From the NCBI GenBank assembly GCA_964020155.1, contig OZ026547.1, forward strand, positions 5,353,009-5,417,008: a DNA stretch of 64,000 nt, given 5' to 3'. Made by a program: the position numbers and the translations under genes. Under the pieces are notes generated by a model. It saw nothing but the letters and a program-made list of their open reading frames with translations, was not told where the DNA came from and made no database searches. Below, piece by piece: positions 22,109 through 34,958 of this stretch (position 1 is its first letter; the number at the start of each line of letters is the position of its first letter). This DNA comes from Chondrilla cf. caribensis. Lineage: Eukaryota > Porifera > Demospongiae > Chondrillida > Chondrillidae.

Positions 22109-24029
22109 AGTGTATGTAATACAATCTCAATAATAATTGCAGCTTATCCATCTTGTAACTTGAAATTATTTTGTGATGAAGCCCTAAATTCTTAGTGAAT
22201 TAGAACAACATTTTAATTAGAAGGTTGGCAGTTCAAGGAAATTTTAATGATATTCTAATGATATAAAATTCAATAACAGATACTGTGTACATATGTAGTA
22301 GTTATTCATTTTTCTGAAGGTGACCTCATTCATTATTGAAGTACATGGCCCTATAATTATTCCACTACTAGTGTGTTTTGTTATCCTGATGGTAATGTAA
22401 CATACATATGTACCTAGCATTCCTGGCACTGATTGTATGGAGGGCACCCAGTACTTTGTATGAATACTGGTTGTATTGGTTGGCTATACTACATCTCTCT
22501 ATGAAGACACTATTTGCAACTGCTACAAATCAAATCCTGCAACAACGGCTTTGCTAGTATATCTCCTGTTATACCTTTGGGAAGTATAGACATGCTTGGC
22601 TAAGCAGATATACCAGTGTAATGATGCTCATTCATATACTGCTACATGGCATGCAAACATTTGTACTCTGCACAGGTGCAAGCTTAAGTAAGCCACATCA
22701 GACACTGTCTCAACTACAAGGGAACCTGTAAAATAGACCACCTCTACACTAGGACCACCTATCCTGAACTGTCCACTATTTCAACTCAACTACGCATAGA
22801 GTAAAGCAACTCTGTATAAAGTCAAACTAGTGTGTCAATTATAGGAGGTACCTCTGGAAAACTGTTTTTTTTTTCTGTTACAGTAGTATCAAGCCTAGGC
22901 ATGGGAATTTGCATAGAATTCTGTACTTTTGGACAGTCTGACTGTACTACATACAAGACCGCATTGACTTGACAGGGAACCAGTAGCTGTTGGAGACACT
23001 GAATTAACTAGGACCACAAACAACTTTGATCATTCAGGAGAACTAGGAGATGGTGAGGATACACAGGTGAGTGCCCTTTGGAGCCTTTAGTCAAACCTTA
23101 CAAGTAGCAAATTCAATTATGATATGGGAAGCCATATAGTAATGTTATTAGTGGTGCAACAAATGATGCATTGATAAATCAATTACAATGGACATTACTA
23201 TGTCACTACAACTGCATATGTATGTCCATGAGCAGTACACCATGAACAGTCTAGAAATTTAAGATGTTCAGTGACCAAGTAATTAGACCAAGTATGTTTA
23301 CAGGTCTCTCCAAAGATCACTAAGAAAGTACAATATGATGAGATGTGAAGATCAAATTAAAATTTGCTTTGTTTGAAGGAATGCACCTTATGGAACTCCT
23401 AACACAAGATATTGCTGTGGGTCCTGATCGTAAGAGTACAATATACTGTGAATTCTCGTTAATGCTCCACCGCTTCATCCACCAAATTTTTAAGTGTGTC
23501 GCTATTTCCTAAGTACCAATGTAATATACAAATGTCAATGAATATTTATTAAGTCCCTCAAACTCATTAATCTGTCATATTCCTTGGAAACAAAATGTGG
23601 CCAATTAATCAGTATCCACTGTAACACTTCATATGTGAATTACCCATGTCACATGTCATGTGAATGCATATGTAATCTGCAATACTAATAATCTATTTAA
23701 TATATCTTACACAATTTCCTTTTCACTAAGGGTATATGTTACACTAGATGTATGAATTCTATGAAGTTTTTATTACAGTATGCACTGCAAGAAAAGAGAA
23801 TCAATTTTGAAATGTCAAGTAATTCGAGTGTGGGGGCGGCAGCCTCACGCGTTTCTTAACTGTTAAAATTTGCTTTACTATTCACTTCAATGTTTTAGGT
23901 TGCAACACATGTCAATAATATGAAGGCCATTACATTTTGTCCTTACCCCAAATTCAAATATACAGAAATTAGATGAAAGATACAAGTATATTGCACAGTT
24001 ATAATATATTTAATTTATTCTTGTCACAG

Positions 24030-24031
<2 letters not shown>
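22109..24031 (+). repeat. Duplicated upstream block of gene D
   Basis: Begins at the gypsy junction with AATACAATCTCAATAATAATTGCAGC and continues through GTATTGGTTGGCTATACTAC (near 22470), the relic exon and AAATCAATTACAATGGACAT (near 23177). It matches 11230-13140 closely. Confidence 0.75.
22884..23066 (+). pseudogene. Relic collagen-like exon upstream of gene D
   Basis: Good acceptor (TTCTGTTACAG) and donor (CACAG|GTGAGT) are kept, but the interior has lost part of the Cys-x-Cys region and the frame is broken. Confidence 0.45.
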
Positions 24032-24369
<338 letters not shown>

Positions 24370-24540
24370 GCAAGAAATACCACTACCCCTACACATGGTA
24401 ATCAACTCATTTACACCAAAGCAGAATTACTAAGGATTCCACGTTACATGGTGTGTGGGTAGGTGCATACGTATATTCATTGATCAAACCTCTAAACCCG
24501 TAATGAATATCGTTAAAAGTGGTTCTGTTCTCCCTTTCAG

Positions 24541-24547
24541 TATATAA
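24541..24547 (+). promoter_or_regulatory. TATA box, gene D
   Basis: TATATAA, 72 bp before the ATG, preceded by the ATATTCATTG...TAATGAATATC dyad near 24473-24511. Confidence 0.65.
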
Positions 24548-24612
24548 CTGCCTGTTCTTGTGGTTACCGGTACAAGCACTGAGAAATTTAGACTTAGACT
24601 TTAGCTACAGTT

Positions 24613-26993
24613 ATGGCTCCAAGTATTCAGGTCTTTGTACAAGTGGCGTCTTTGTGCTGTGTGCTGACAATCAGTATGGCAAGTATCCCTGATTGGCCAA
24701 AAACATTCTCACAACTTGAAAACAAAGTGAATATGCAACAAGAAGAAATCAAGTCACTCCACCAGATAATAGAACAGTTGGAGAAGAGACTAGAACAACT
24801 TGAAGCCAAAGGTGAATTTAGTGAGGTTCAATTACAACCTGAAGCCCCTGTTCTTCATTTCTGTCAGTCAAGACCTTCCTCCTGTTCATTATGCTTAATA
24901 GATTAGCTTCATTGTATGATGTCTACCTAAGTCAGTCAATATTAAGACAATACACGAGTAATTATAGAATGGTAAATTCCACCAGTACTGATGGAATATT
25001 CATCCCAAGCTTTTCTAATATCCCTGTGGATTGGAAGTTAGATGCATAGGAATGAATTACTTAGTGTGGTAGTTAAAATGGATTTTGTTCAAGATGAGAA
25101 AAAGTCATGGGGCTGCCTCCTTGAACCAGAATATCTTGAGTGCCATTTACAGTTTAAAAGAACCTTCACAAAATAAATAACGTTATTAATTTTAATTTTA
25201 AGTTCTCAACATGTCAATATTAGCTTTTATTCACGCCATATACAATATGGTGGGGTAGTATTATGTGCAGATACCTGGTATGTCAAACTATTATTTCAAG
25301 TTTGAAAACTTATGGAGTTGCTTTCCCATGCACTTGAAATTCTTGGGCTCATGCATCATTCTTAAACTGATATACATATAATAATATTATTATATCCACA
25401 CACATATTAAATATCAATCAATCTATCTATCTAGTATCTATCTATCTATCTATTTATCTATATCTATCTCTATATATATGTGTGTGTGTAATTATAATAT
25501 ATATATATTCAGTTCGTTTGTTTGCTTGTTTGCAATTCGGGCAAAAACTACCGCACAGGGTGCCACCAAACTGTCAGGGATTATGATGTACGGTCGGGAA
25601 GTGTCCTCCACGGGTTAAAATCCACCGTCCAACTGTCCATGTGTAGAGAACCTTCCATTTCCAGTTATTCCTTCCATTGATGGCCATTTTTAAGTATCGT
25701 CCTAGTGACGTTCCGGCAACTCCATTGACTCTCATCCAGTGATCAAATTTAAACTTACCTTTGTTATAGCAACTAGCCCTGTTACCACCAGTGAAGATGC
25801 ACACGACTTGCGTAGTTACTACATATTTGAGATGAGTTTAACATACCGCAAGTCATTATTCCGGCATAATTGTGAATGTATACAAAAATGTACACAGCAT
25901 GGATCACTTGGCTGTCCCAAATAACAAATTTAAAAAATCTACATAACATCAAACAGAAAAATGAATTCCCGCCCTGACTGGTACATAACATCAAACAGAA
26001 GAAAAAGAATTCACTTCTCCGTACTGGAGAAACTTTGACTACCGTTGCCTCAGGGATATGTGATAGCCCAATTTCCATATTAATTACAGTATGTCACATC
26101 AATCATGTTGCTCATTTGGATTAGACAGACTCATTTTTCTTTCAACAGACAAACTCCTGGAAAGAACTAAACGACAAGATGATTGCAGTTGCCCACCTGG
26201 AGAAAAAGGGAATAGAGGAACACCGGGACTGAATGGGATAAATGGAACAAAGGGTGAAATGGGAGACCCAGGGCCACATGGGGAGAGAGGTGAAAAAGGA
26301 GAACTAGGACTGCCAGGACCCAAAGGAGCAGAAGGACTAAATGGAACAAAAGGTGAACGCGGAGAATCAGGGATTGTTGGACAGAAAGGTGAACCAGGAC
26401 TAAAAGGAGACACAGGAGTGGCAGGATTTAATGGAACAAAAGGAGAAAAGGGAGACCCAGGGCCACATGGTGAGAGGGGTGGAAAAGGAGAGCTAGGACT
26501 GCCAGGATCTACAGGACTCCAAGGACCACAAGGACTAAATGGAACAAAAGGTGAACGTGGAGAATCAGGGAATTTTGGACAGAAAGGTGAACCAGGACTA
26601 AAAGGAGACAGGGGAGTGCCAGGACTTAATGGAACAAAAGGTGAACGAGGAGAAAGAGGACAACCAGGAAATATTGGACAGAATGGTGAACCAGGACTGA
26701 AAGGAGAGAAAGGTTCAAGAGGTAAAAAGGGAAAGAAAGGGCAAAAGGGGGCGCCAGGAATAACAGGACCACAAGGTCATAATGGAACAAAAGGTGAACA
26801 AGGGGAAAAAGGACAAACAGGGAAGGATGGACAGAAAGAAGAGAAAGGACAAAAAGGACTTAATGGAACTGAGTGTAAACTAGAAAGTGATGAACCGAAA
26901 GGTCCAAGACAAACAATTTCACCAACACCTATAATTTCACCAGCACAAGTTATAAGTTCAACAACATGTGCTACAGATTCACTAACCGGCTAA
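24613..26993 (+). CDS. Collagen array gene D: longest complete copy
   Basis: Exons 24613-24811 (donor GTGAAT) and 26149-26993, phase-1 intron of 1337 bp, about 347 residues. Signal peptide (ending ISMA|S), coiled coil, RTKR furin consensus followed by Q-D-D-C-S-C, then the longest Gly-X-Y helix of the short-tail subfamily, made of GLNGTKGE modules including a second GDPGPHGERG segment from internal duplication. The Gly repeat is interrupted once: codon GAA at 26838 replaces a glycine that is kept in copy G (GQKEEKG). The helix ends at NGTEC, followed by a 39-residue tail with an extra Cys. It has no RGD. Confidence 0.85.
25418..25510. repeat. (TATC)n / (TA)n microsatellite in the intron of gene D
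   Basis: TCTATCTA-type tetranucleotide repeats followed by TATATATGTGTGTG and a short TA run. Confidence 0.85.
25508..25820. other. Shared insertion in the intron of gene D
   Basis: Homologue of 14519-14830. Its minus strand is open from 25804 to 25574 and includes FKFDHWMRVNGVAGTS and WTVGRWILTRGG, protein-like but unrecognised. Confidence 0.45.
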
Positions 26994-27359
26994 TATACTG
27001 CATAAAACATCCATTGATCTGGAGGTCGAGCTCGAAGACTTCATGCAAATACTACCCTAATGCTAATGCTACTGTGATGCTAATTATGCTACTGTATAAC
27101 ATCTGTATCTACTAAAAAACATATACTAGCACAGCGATTACTATCTATCAAGCAACAATACTTAATAGTAATAATAATGATGATACTAGTGACCAAATCA
27201 AGCATGGAGTATATACTTCAATAACTGTTACAATAGCAATTGCAAAAAGGTATAATCAAACACAGCATGCAAGAGACCTAGACGTACGCATGCGTTCGGA
27301 TTTTACCTACCTAGGTGTACCTCACACCATGGCTAGATCAGCTGAATTCATGTCCACTA
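26994..27359. other. 3' flank of gene D
   Basis: AT-rich, with TAATAATAATGATGAT near 27170. Nearly the same sequence follows copy G at 40591-40974. No gene is visible. Confidence 0.5.
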
Positions 27360-28015
27360 CTCTAGGATGATGTTATGATGACCTTGATCTCTAGAGGTAA
27401 CTGATTGACAATCTCAAGGTGACAAAGCTGAGGAACAATCAAGCAAAGTATCATCAATACGGTATCATGGCTCAAGTGGTGATTCACTGCCTGCAGAGTA
27501 TCAAGTCGCTTGATGAAGGTACTTGGACCGGCTCCACCATTACAGGATAGAAAAAAATGGCATGAATATGGCATGTTCAATTCCTGAATTCTCAATATTA
27601 TTTTCTATTTACGTCTCTTCATGGGGCCTGTAGCATGTAGTGGTCTAGAGATTTGTTTGTGTCTCTCTCCACCACAGAAACCACTTGCCACTGCATCTAT
27701 CCTGGCATCATCATGAGTGGCAGTACTGCGGGCTGAGAGTGTGTCTCCAGCAAGAGGTTGCAGATGTGGCTCAATGCGGAAGGCATGGTAAACTTATGTA
27801 AGAAGATTGGCCACAATATCAAGGACTTCATTATAACGTATGATGGTAGTTCCACCTGTGGGGCAAGTCAAAGCGTGATCTGTGTTAAAGTTGCCTCCAC
27901 AAGCACATTCACTGTGAAGGTTGGTGGGCCTCCATCCATAGCCCAGACAGAGTTCATCACGGAAAGGGTCCTTAATGGAAGACAAACCCATGAGCAGTGA
28001 TGGGAAGTGCAGTTA
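27360..28015 (-). pseudogene. Decayed retroelement C-terminal fragment (type i), after gene D
   Basis: Best preserved of four. On the minus strand, 27991 to 27794 reads through CLGYGWRPTNLHSECACGGNF..., HALTCPTGG and IIRYNEVLDIVANLLT; 27595 to 27362 gives SCNGGAGPSTFIKRL. A CxCG...H...C zinc-finger-like motif followed by a His/Arg-Asn-Glu element is typical of restriction-like endonuclease regions of some non-LTR-type elements; that assignment is inference. Confidence 0.55.
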
Positions 28016-28700
28016 ACTAGCCTTCTCACTGGCTAATTCAACAAATGGTAGGGTACCAACGGACCCTTTTCGGTCGAGGGCAGATCATCCAATCACGGAT
28101 CACAAGTACAAATACAGGACCTTGCCGAGTGTGGTGGGCGGGATCTGAAGGCAGGACTGATGGGATGGCTATTGGATATTGACCAACTATAATATATACA
28201 CTTAAATTAAATCAATTTAATAAAATCAATCAAGTCAGTATTACAAATTACTGTAATTATGTAAGTCAATATATTACAAATTATTGTTTTTGTTTTTTAT
28301 GAGCTGACACTGGTGGTGCTGGCAGTGACGTCTGTTGAGAATACACAATTTGTTGAGATAATTGAGACTGGTGGCCCCGTCATTCGTTCTTTTCCTTCAA
28401 TCTCTGTGTAGGATGGACTTGGTGGCTTGTTGGACTTGTCTAGCAGCTTCAAAATGACCAGACTGCATGATGATAATAGCAGTTAGTGGTGCTGTCAGGT
28501 GATTTGAGGAAGCATGTTCCTAAGACATTGTTTTCGCATTCACCAGTCTGAGTCCAAAAAGATGGGCAGGAGGGCTAAGAGCTCACGTTCTGAATCTAAA
28601 ATATCACATTTGCCTGTTAAGGTGGGAATAGCAATGGACGGATAGTGTCATCAAGTGGTTGGAGAAAGGGTGCCATCACCTCTATTGTATTAAGCAGATT
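28016..28700. other. Intergenic between D and E
   Basis: No gene. Segment 28340-28700 is repeated at 41690-42040 in the G-H unit (shared GTAGGATGGACTTGGTGGCTT), while 28045-28340 has no counterpart there. Confidence 0.5.
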
Positions 28701-30740
28701 AACGATTACTATAGTAGTTATTCACTTTTCTGAAGGTGACCCAACTGATTGTTCAAGTGCAAGACCCCAGCGGTTCCACTATTTGTGTTTGTTAACCTGA
28801 CATTAATGTAAAATACATATGTACCTTTCATTTCTTCCAATACCTCTTTCCTGTCACTGATGGTATGGATGTTACCCAGTACTTCGCATGAATGCTGGTT
28901 GTACTGGTTGGCTGCGCCACATCTCTCTAGTAATACACTATTTTCACCTACTACAAAAACATGTTCTGAAATATGTCGTTAAATTCTGTTTTACTAGTCC
29001 TCAAGTACTTACTGTTTCACTGTAATTTTATGTAAACTGTTTTGAAAATCAACAGTAAACATACAACTCTTGGATAAGCATAAAAACCCTAATTTGGGCA
29101 GAATGTAACCATCAAGTTCACAAAATGTTGAATTTAATTCCTGCAACATGACAGCTTTAATTTATTTGCCGTTATACCTTTGAAAAGTATAGACAAGCTT
29201 GGCTAAGCATGAATATTTATCTGGATATTTATGCTGATTCTGATTCTGCTACATGGGATGCAAACCTCTGTACTCTGCACAGTTGCAAGCTTAGGTGAGC
29301 CACATCAGACACTGTCTGAACTACAGGGGAACCTGTTAAAATAGACCACCTCTACACAAGAACCCCCTATCCTGAACTACCCACTAGTTCAACTCTGTAT
29401 AAAGTTTACCTAGTCTGTCAATTTGAGGAGGTCGCTCTGTTAAACTTCTTTGCTGTTTCTTTTTCTGTTACAGTAGTATTAAGCCAAGGAAAGGGATTTT
29501 GCATAGAATTCTGCACTTGTGGGAAGATGGACAGTCTGACTGTACTACATAGTAGTACCACATTGACTTAACAAGGAGCCAAAAGTTGTAGGAGATACTG
29601 GATCAACTAGAACCAGACGGAACTTATGGAAATCCAGGAGCACTGGGATATGTTGAGTATACAGAGGTGAACCTGTGTACCTTGGAACCTTCAGTCAAAC
29701 CTTACAAGTAGCAAATTCAATTATAATATGGGAAGACATACAGAAATTTAATTAGGGTGCCACCACTGATGCATTGATAAATCAATTACAATGGACATGA
29801 CTATGTCACTAAGACTGGATATGTATGTCCATGAGCAGTACACCATTAACAGTCTACAAATTTAGGATGTTCAGTGACCAAGTAATTAGACCAAGTATGT
29901 TTACAGCTCACTCCAAAGATCACTATGAAAGGGTAAGAGGTGAAAATCATAAAATTTGATTTGTTTTAAGGGACTGATTGTTTAGGATTGAAGGCAACTC
30001 CTAACACAAGATATTCTCTGTGAGTCGTGATCATTAGAGTGCGATATATTGTGAATTATTGTTAATGCACTACTGCTTTATCCATCAAAGCTTTAAATCC
30101 ACCACTGTTTCCCAGAAGCGATGTAATTTACAAGTGCCAATGAATATTTATTTAGTCCATCAAACTCGTGAATATGACATATTCATTGGAAACAAATTTT
30201 GGGCGATTAATGAGCATTCACTGTAACACTTCACATGTCAATCACCCATGTCACATGGCATGCGGATTAATATGTAATCTGCACAACTTATAATATATTA
30301 AATATATCCTACATAATTTCATTGTGACTTCCAGCATATGTTACGCTAGATATAGGAATTCTAGGAATTTATCATCAGAATATACACTGCAAAAAAGACA
30401 GTCTATTTCGAAATACCAAGCAATTTGAGTGGGGGGCCAGCAGCCACACCAGGTTCCACACTTTATCCTTACTACCCTTGTACTTACCATGCATTCCAAT
30501 TCTGCTACAGTGTACAGAAATAAGATGAAGGACAATAAATTTAAGTTATTCTTGTCACAGTTCCTACCTGAGCAGAAATGTTCATATGCTATCCTGAGAG
30601 CTACTAGACCAAATATGTACCCAAATATTGGCCCAAAATCATGATAGTACATTCAATTTGTCAAATGAACACTATATTATAATGTCATTGGTGATGTATT
30701 CACTTTAACATATATAGAACCCGAAATGTACATAGACAAG
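28701..30740 (+). repeat. Duplicated upstream block of gene E
   Basis: Block with GGTTGTACTGGTTGGCTGCG near 28897, the relic exon at 29474, and GGGGGCCAGCAGCCACACCA near 30432. Matches the block before H (42040-44059) at high identity. Confidence 0.75.
29474..29666 (+). pseudogene. Relic collagen-like exon upstream of gene E
   Basis: Acceptor CTGTTACAG is intact; the donor is changed to GAG|GTGAAC. FCTCGKMDSLTVLHS is readable, then stops; the Gly-X-Y part reads EPDGTYGNPGALGYVEYT in another frame. Confidence 0.45.
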
Positions 30741-30754
30741 CACTCACTCACTCA

Positions 30755-30834
<80 letters not shown>
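30741..30834. repeat. (CA)n microsatellite before gene E
   Basis: CACTCACT run, then about 85 bp of CA repeats. The duplicate before H has only about 10 repeats. Confidence 0.95.
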
Positions 30835-30979
30835 GAAGAAAGATGCAGAACTACTTCAACTTGTTTACACCAGAGCAGAATTACTAAGGATTCCACAATC
30901 ACATGGTGTGTGACTAGGTGCATAGCTATCTAAAACATGTAATGAATATCTTTATAAGTGGGTCTGTTCTCACTTCTAC

Positions 30980-30986
30980 TATAGAA
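30980..30986 (+). promoter_or_regulatory. Weakened TATA box, gene E
   Basis: TATAGAA at the conserved distance (78 bp before the ATG). The left arm of the upstream dyad is also lost here; only TAATGAATATC near 30939 remains. Confidence 0.4.
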
Positions 30987-31057
30987 ACTGCCTGTTCTCT
31001 TGTGGTTACCACTACTAACACTGAGAAATTTAGAGTAAAGACTCCGCGGCTACAGTT

Positions 31058-32902
31058 ATGGCTCCAAGTATTCAGGTGTTTGTACAAGTGGCTCTTTTGT
31101 GCTGTGTGGTGACTACCTGTATGGCATGGCATAGGCTGAGTATCCTTGATTGGCCAAAAACATTCTCACAACTTGAAGACAAAGTGAATGTGCAACAAGA
31201 AGAAATAAAGTCACTCCACCATATAATAGATCAGTTGGAGAAGAGACTAGAACAACTTGAAGCCAAAGGTGAGTTTAGTGAAGTTCTAGTACAACCTCAA
31301 ATCCCTACTCCTCATTCCTGTTAGTCAGGACCTTCCTCCCGTTGATCATAGAGTTTGTGGGTTAGCTTCATTGTATGATGTATTTCTAAGTCAGTCTATA
31401 CTACTACAGTACATGAGTAAATATAGAATGGGGAATTCCACCTTAACTGATGGAATACTCTATATCAAGCTTTTCTAATATAATTCCTGTGGATGGAAGT
31501 AAGGTATACAGGAATGAATTACTTGGTGAGGTAGTTGAAAATAGAAGCTGTTCGAAATGGATAACTTGTGGGGCTGCCTCCTTCAACCAGAATTTCTCTT
31601 GTGCCATTTTGCCATTCGAAAGAACCTTCACTGAATATATATAACATTAGGATAATCTTCTGCACTTTAGTTATAATGGTTATTTAAGTTTATCTTCTCA
31701 ACATTTTCAATATCAGCTTTCCAACACAATATAGTTTATGGAAGTGGTGTACTATGTGCACATACCCGTTTAACCTAGATCATGTCGAACAAGTATTAGA
31801 AATTTAAAAACTCATGGAGATGCTGTCCCATGCACTTGAAATACTTGGGTTTACGCATCATTCTTAAGCTCATTATATATACATAATAATATTATAATGA
31901 TATTATATGTATGCATATTTATTATACTACATCTTTCAGATGAGAGTAACATATGGGAAGTCATTATTCCAGCACAATGAATGTATGCAAAAATGTACGC
32001 AGCACAGGAGACATCTTAAATGTCCTAAATAACTAATCAAACCAACTTTACTCTATGTGACTCGTACATATCATGGAACCAAAAACTGAATTCACTTCTC
32101 TGTACAGGAGAATCTGTTGTCTAAGAATATGTGGAAACCCAATTTTCATGTTAAATACAATATGTCACATCAATCATGTTGCTCATTTGGATTAGATAGA
32201 CTCATTGTTCTTTCAACAGATAAACTCCTGGAAAGAACTAAACGACAAAATGATTGCAGTTGTTCACCTGGAGCAAAAGGGGCTAGAGGAACACCGGGAC
32301 TGAACGGGATAAATGGAACAAAGGGTGAAAATGGAGACCCAGGGCCACATGGGGAGAGGGGTGAAAAAGGTGAACTAGGACTGCCAGGACACAAAGGACC
32401 ACAAGGACTAAATGGAACAAAAGGTGAACGTGGAGATACAGGAAAACCAGGGACTGTTGGACAGAAAGGTGAACCAGGAATGAAAGGAGACACAGGAGTG
32501 CCAGGACTTAATGGAACAAAGGGTGAAAAAGGAAGAATAGGGCCACGAGGGAATGCTGGACAGAATGGTGATCCAGGACTGAAAGGAGAGGAAGGTCAAA
32601 GAGGTAAGAAGGGGAAGCAAGGGCAAAAGGGCGAGCCAGGAATATCAGGACCAGCAGGTAATAATGGAACAAAAGGTGAACAAGGAGAAACAGGACAACC
32701 AGGAAATCCTGGAGAGAAAGGTGAACCAGGACCGAAAGGAGAGCAAGGACTGAAAGGAGAGAAAGGATCACAGGGATTCAATGGAACAGATTGTGAACTA
32801 GGAAATGCATTGAAAGGTTCAGGACAAACAATTTCGCCACCACCTACAATTTCACCAACACACACTACAGCACAGAACAATGCACTACTTTTTGCTCCCT
32901 AA
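31058..32902 (+). CDS. Collagen array gene E
   Basis: Exons 31058-31268 (211 nt; 12 nt longer than usual, adding WHRL-like residues after the signal peptide) and 32220-32902, phase-1 intron of 951 bp, about 297 residues. Signal peptide, coiled coil (FSQLEDKVNVQQEEIKSLHH...), RTKR furin site, N-D-C-S-C, Gly-X-Y helix with four NGT modules, an RGD in GERGDTGKPG, closing NGTDC and a 36-residue Thr/Pro tail. The frame continues open upstream of exon 2 into the intron, without consequence. Closest relative is H, its duplicate. Confidence 0.85.
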
Positions 32903-32929
32903 TATATATATATATATAAATGTAAACAA

Positions 32930-32988
32930 GGATTGAAAGGAGCTAGAGGAAGGTCAAAGAGGTAAGAAGGGAAAGCAAGGGCAAAAAC
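32930..32988 (+). pseudogene. Displaced exon 2 fragment after gene E
   Basis: About 59 bp (AAGGATTGAAAGGAGCTAGA onward, ending AAGCAAGGGCAAAA) nearly repeats exon 2 sequence at 32577-32630. It lies 30 bp after the stop codon and is absent after H, so it arose after the E/H duplication. Confidence 0.6.
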
Positions 32989-32999
32989 AGGTTCTTGTG

Positions 33000-33395
33000 T
33001 ATACTGTCCAATTATTTTTGTAACTTTGATTCAGCAAAATTGACATTCATTGGCACAAATTATAATGGATTGTATGACATTCACAAATATTTGCAAACTT
33101 TTGATCTTTCATGGAATTGTGTGAAATCCACGATAAGAAGCTGTTATATTTTGCATATTATAATTCCCAAATAATATTATTCTATATGTTGATATAATCG
33201 GATTCATGACAGTAATATTAAACATTGAGCATATAGCAAATTCACTGATAACAAACAAGATATGCAATAAGTGTGATGTTACAATGAATTGTCTGTTGGA
33301 ATAAGATATCCATCTGCATTCCTGACAGTGCTTGCAAATTAGAATGAATATTTATGTAATTTCTGCCATTTTGATTGGCTGTTGTAGCAATAGAT
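33000..33395. repeat. Duplicated 3' intergenic block, copy 3
   Basis: Homologous to 10190-10600 and especially to 46345-46760. Confidence 0.7.
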
Positions 33396-33441
33396 CCAGT
33401 GTAAACTTACCAGACATATTTACTAGCAGAACACATGCAGA

Positions 33442-33493
33442 GCTGACATTAGGGGTCACGAATTATATACAATTTGTGACCCCTAATGTCAGC
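33442..33493. repeat. Near-perfect hairpin (foldback duplication)
   Basis: GCTGACATTAGGGGTCAC at 33442-33459 pairs perfectly with 33476-33493, and the stem extends inward by AATT/AATT to a 6-nt loop. The corresponding places at 47010 and 59805 have only the left arm. Confidence 0.8.
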
Positions 33494-33699
33494 AGCTGTA
33501 AAAATTTGGTGTAAAGTTCACTTCAATTAGTGGGTAAAGGTGTTGAATCCATTAGCACCCCAGGTTTGGAGTGAAAATTCTGGCACTCCATTTTGCAGGT
33601 AAGGCTTACTACAACAAATGGAGTGAAGTTCTTACTTGATAGAGTGTGTTTATATATAGTGCTGCTGATATATTATACATATACTCCTGCATATGTTTG

Positions 33700-34958
33700 C
33701 AAGATAAAATACATACATACATACAGCTGACATAAATTAGTGACCTCCACATACACTTGTACTAAAATTTTGTCATGAATTAAGAGGCTAGGCGGTTATT
33801 AATTTTAATGCCCAAACAATATCCTCCCTTAGCGTTAAGTATTTATGCAGCAACTTACATGTAAGGGAATACTGACTAACTGTCGATTTCCACTTGATTG
33901 ATCACATTGCAATGTAGTGGTGCTCGAAATAATACTAAATCATCGGATTTTAATGAAACTTGCGAAAATAGAATGAATTTCTCTCCGGAAACATTGTAGT
34001 GCATAAATAGTCATTCCAATGATCTGAATGATAGTCGTCTTCTGAAGTGCGGAATTGGCTATTGAACAATGCCAAAAATGCTAATGCTGACAAAAAATCC
34101 CCTAAGGGCCCTTTCCGCTGACACATGCACATATTTACCTTGCATTTCTCCCAATCGCTCTTTCCTAGAACTGATTGTATGGAGGTGACCCAGTACTTTG
34201 TATGAGTAATGGTTGTACTGGTTGGCTGCCACATCTCTCTATGCAGACACCATTTACACCTACTATAAAATATCATCCTGCTATATTACTGCTTAGCTGA
34301 TATATTTGCTGTTATACCTTTGGAAAGTATAGACAAGCTTGGCTAATCAGATAATATTATACCAGGGTAATAATGGTCATTCTGATATTGCTACATGGCA
34401 TGTAAAACCTCTGTACACTGCACAATGGCAAGCTTAGTTGAGGTGAATCAGACTCTGTCTAAACTACAGGGAAACCTGCTAAAATAGACCACCGCTACAC
34501 AAGGACCACCTATCCATTACTGAACTACCCACTGATTCAACTCAACTACATATAGAGTAAAGCAACTCTGTATTAAAACAACCTTGTGTCTGAATTTTAG
34601 GATGTCCCTCTGGTAAACATCTGCTGTTTTTTTCTGCAACTGTTACAGTAGTATCAAGCCTAGGCAAGGGAATTTGCATAGAATCCTTCACTAGTGGGAA
34701 GATGGACAGTCTGACTGCACTACATACAAGACCACATTGGCTTGCCAGGGAACCAGGAGCTGTTGGAGATACTGGATCAACTAGGACCACAAGGAATTTC
34801 TGGACATCCATGAGCACTGGGAGATGTTGCGTATACACAGGTGAGTGCCGTCTGGAGCTTCTAGTCAAACCTCACAAGTAGCAAATTCAATTTTATGGGA
34901 AAATAACATGGGAAGACATACAGTAATTTCATTAGTAATGCAACCATTGATGCATTGA
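33700..34958 (+). repeat. Duplicated upstream block of gene F
   Basis: Landmarks GGTTGTACTGGTTGGCTGCC near 34212 and the relic exon at 34649. The 3' part of the block, with its (CA)n array, is missing; the join is the foldback at 34959-35007. Confidence 0.7.
34649..34840 (+). pseudogene. Relic collagen-like exon upstream of gene F
   Basis: Intact acceptor (CTGTTACAG) and donor (CACAG|GTGAGT). The Gly-X-Y frame LGPQGISGHP is followed by TGA. It shows what the empty pogo target at 48.2 kb looked like: TTTGCATAGAATCC. Confidence 0.45.
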
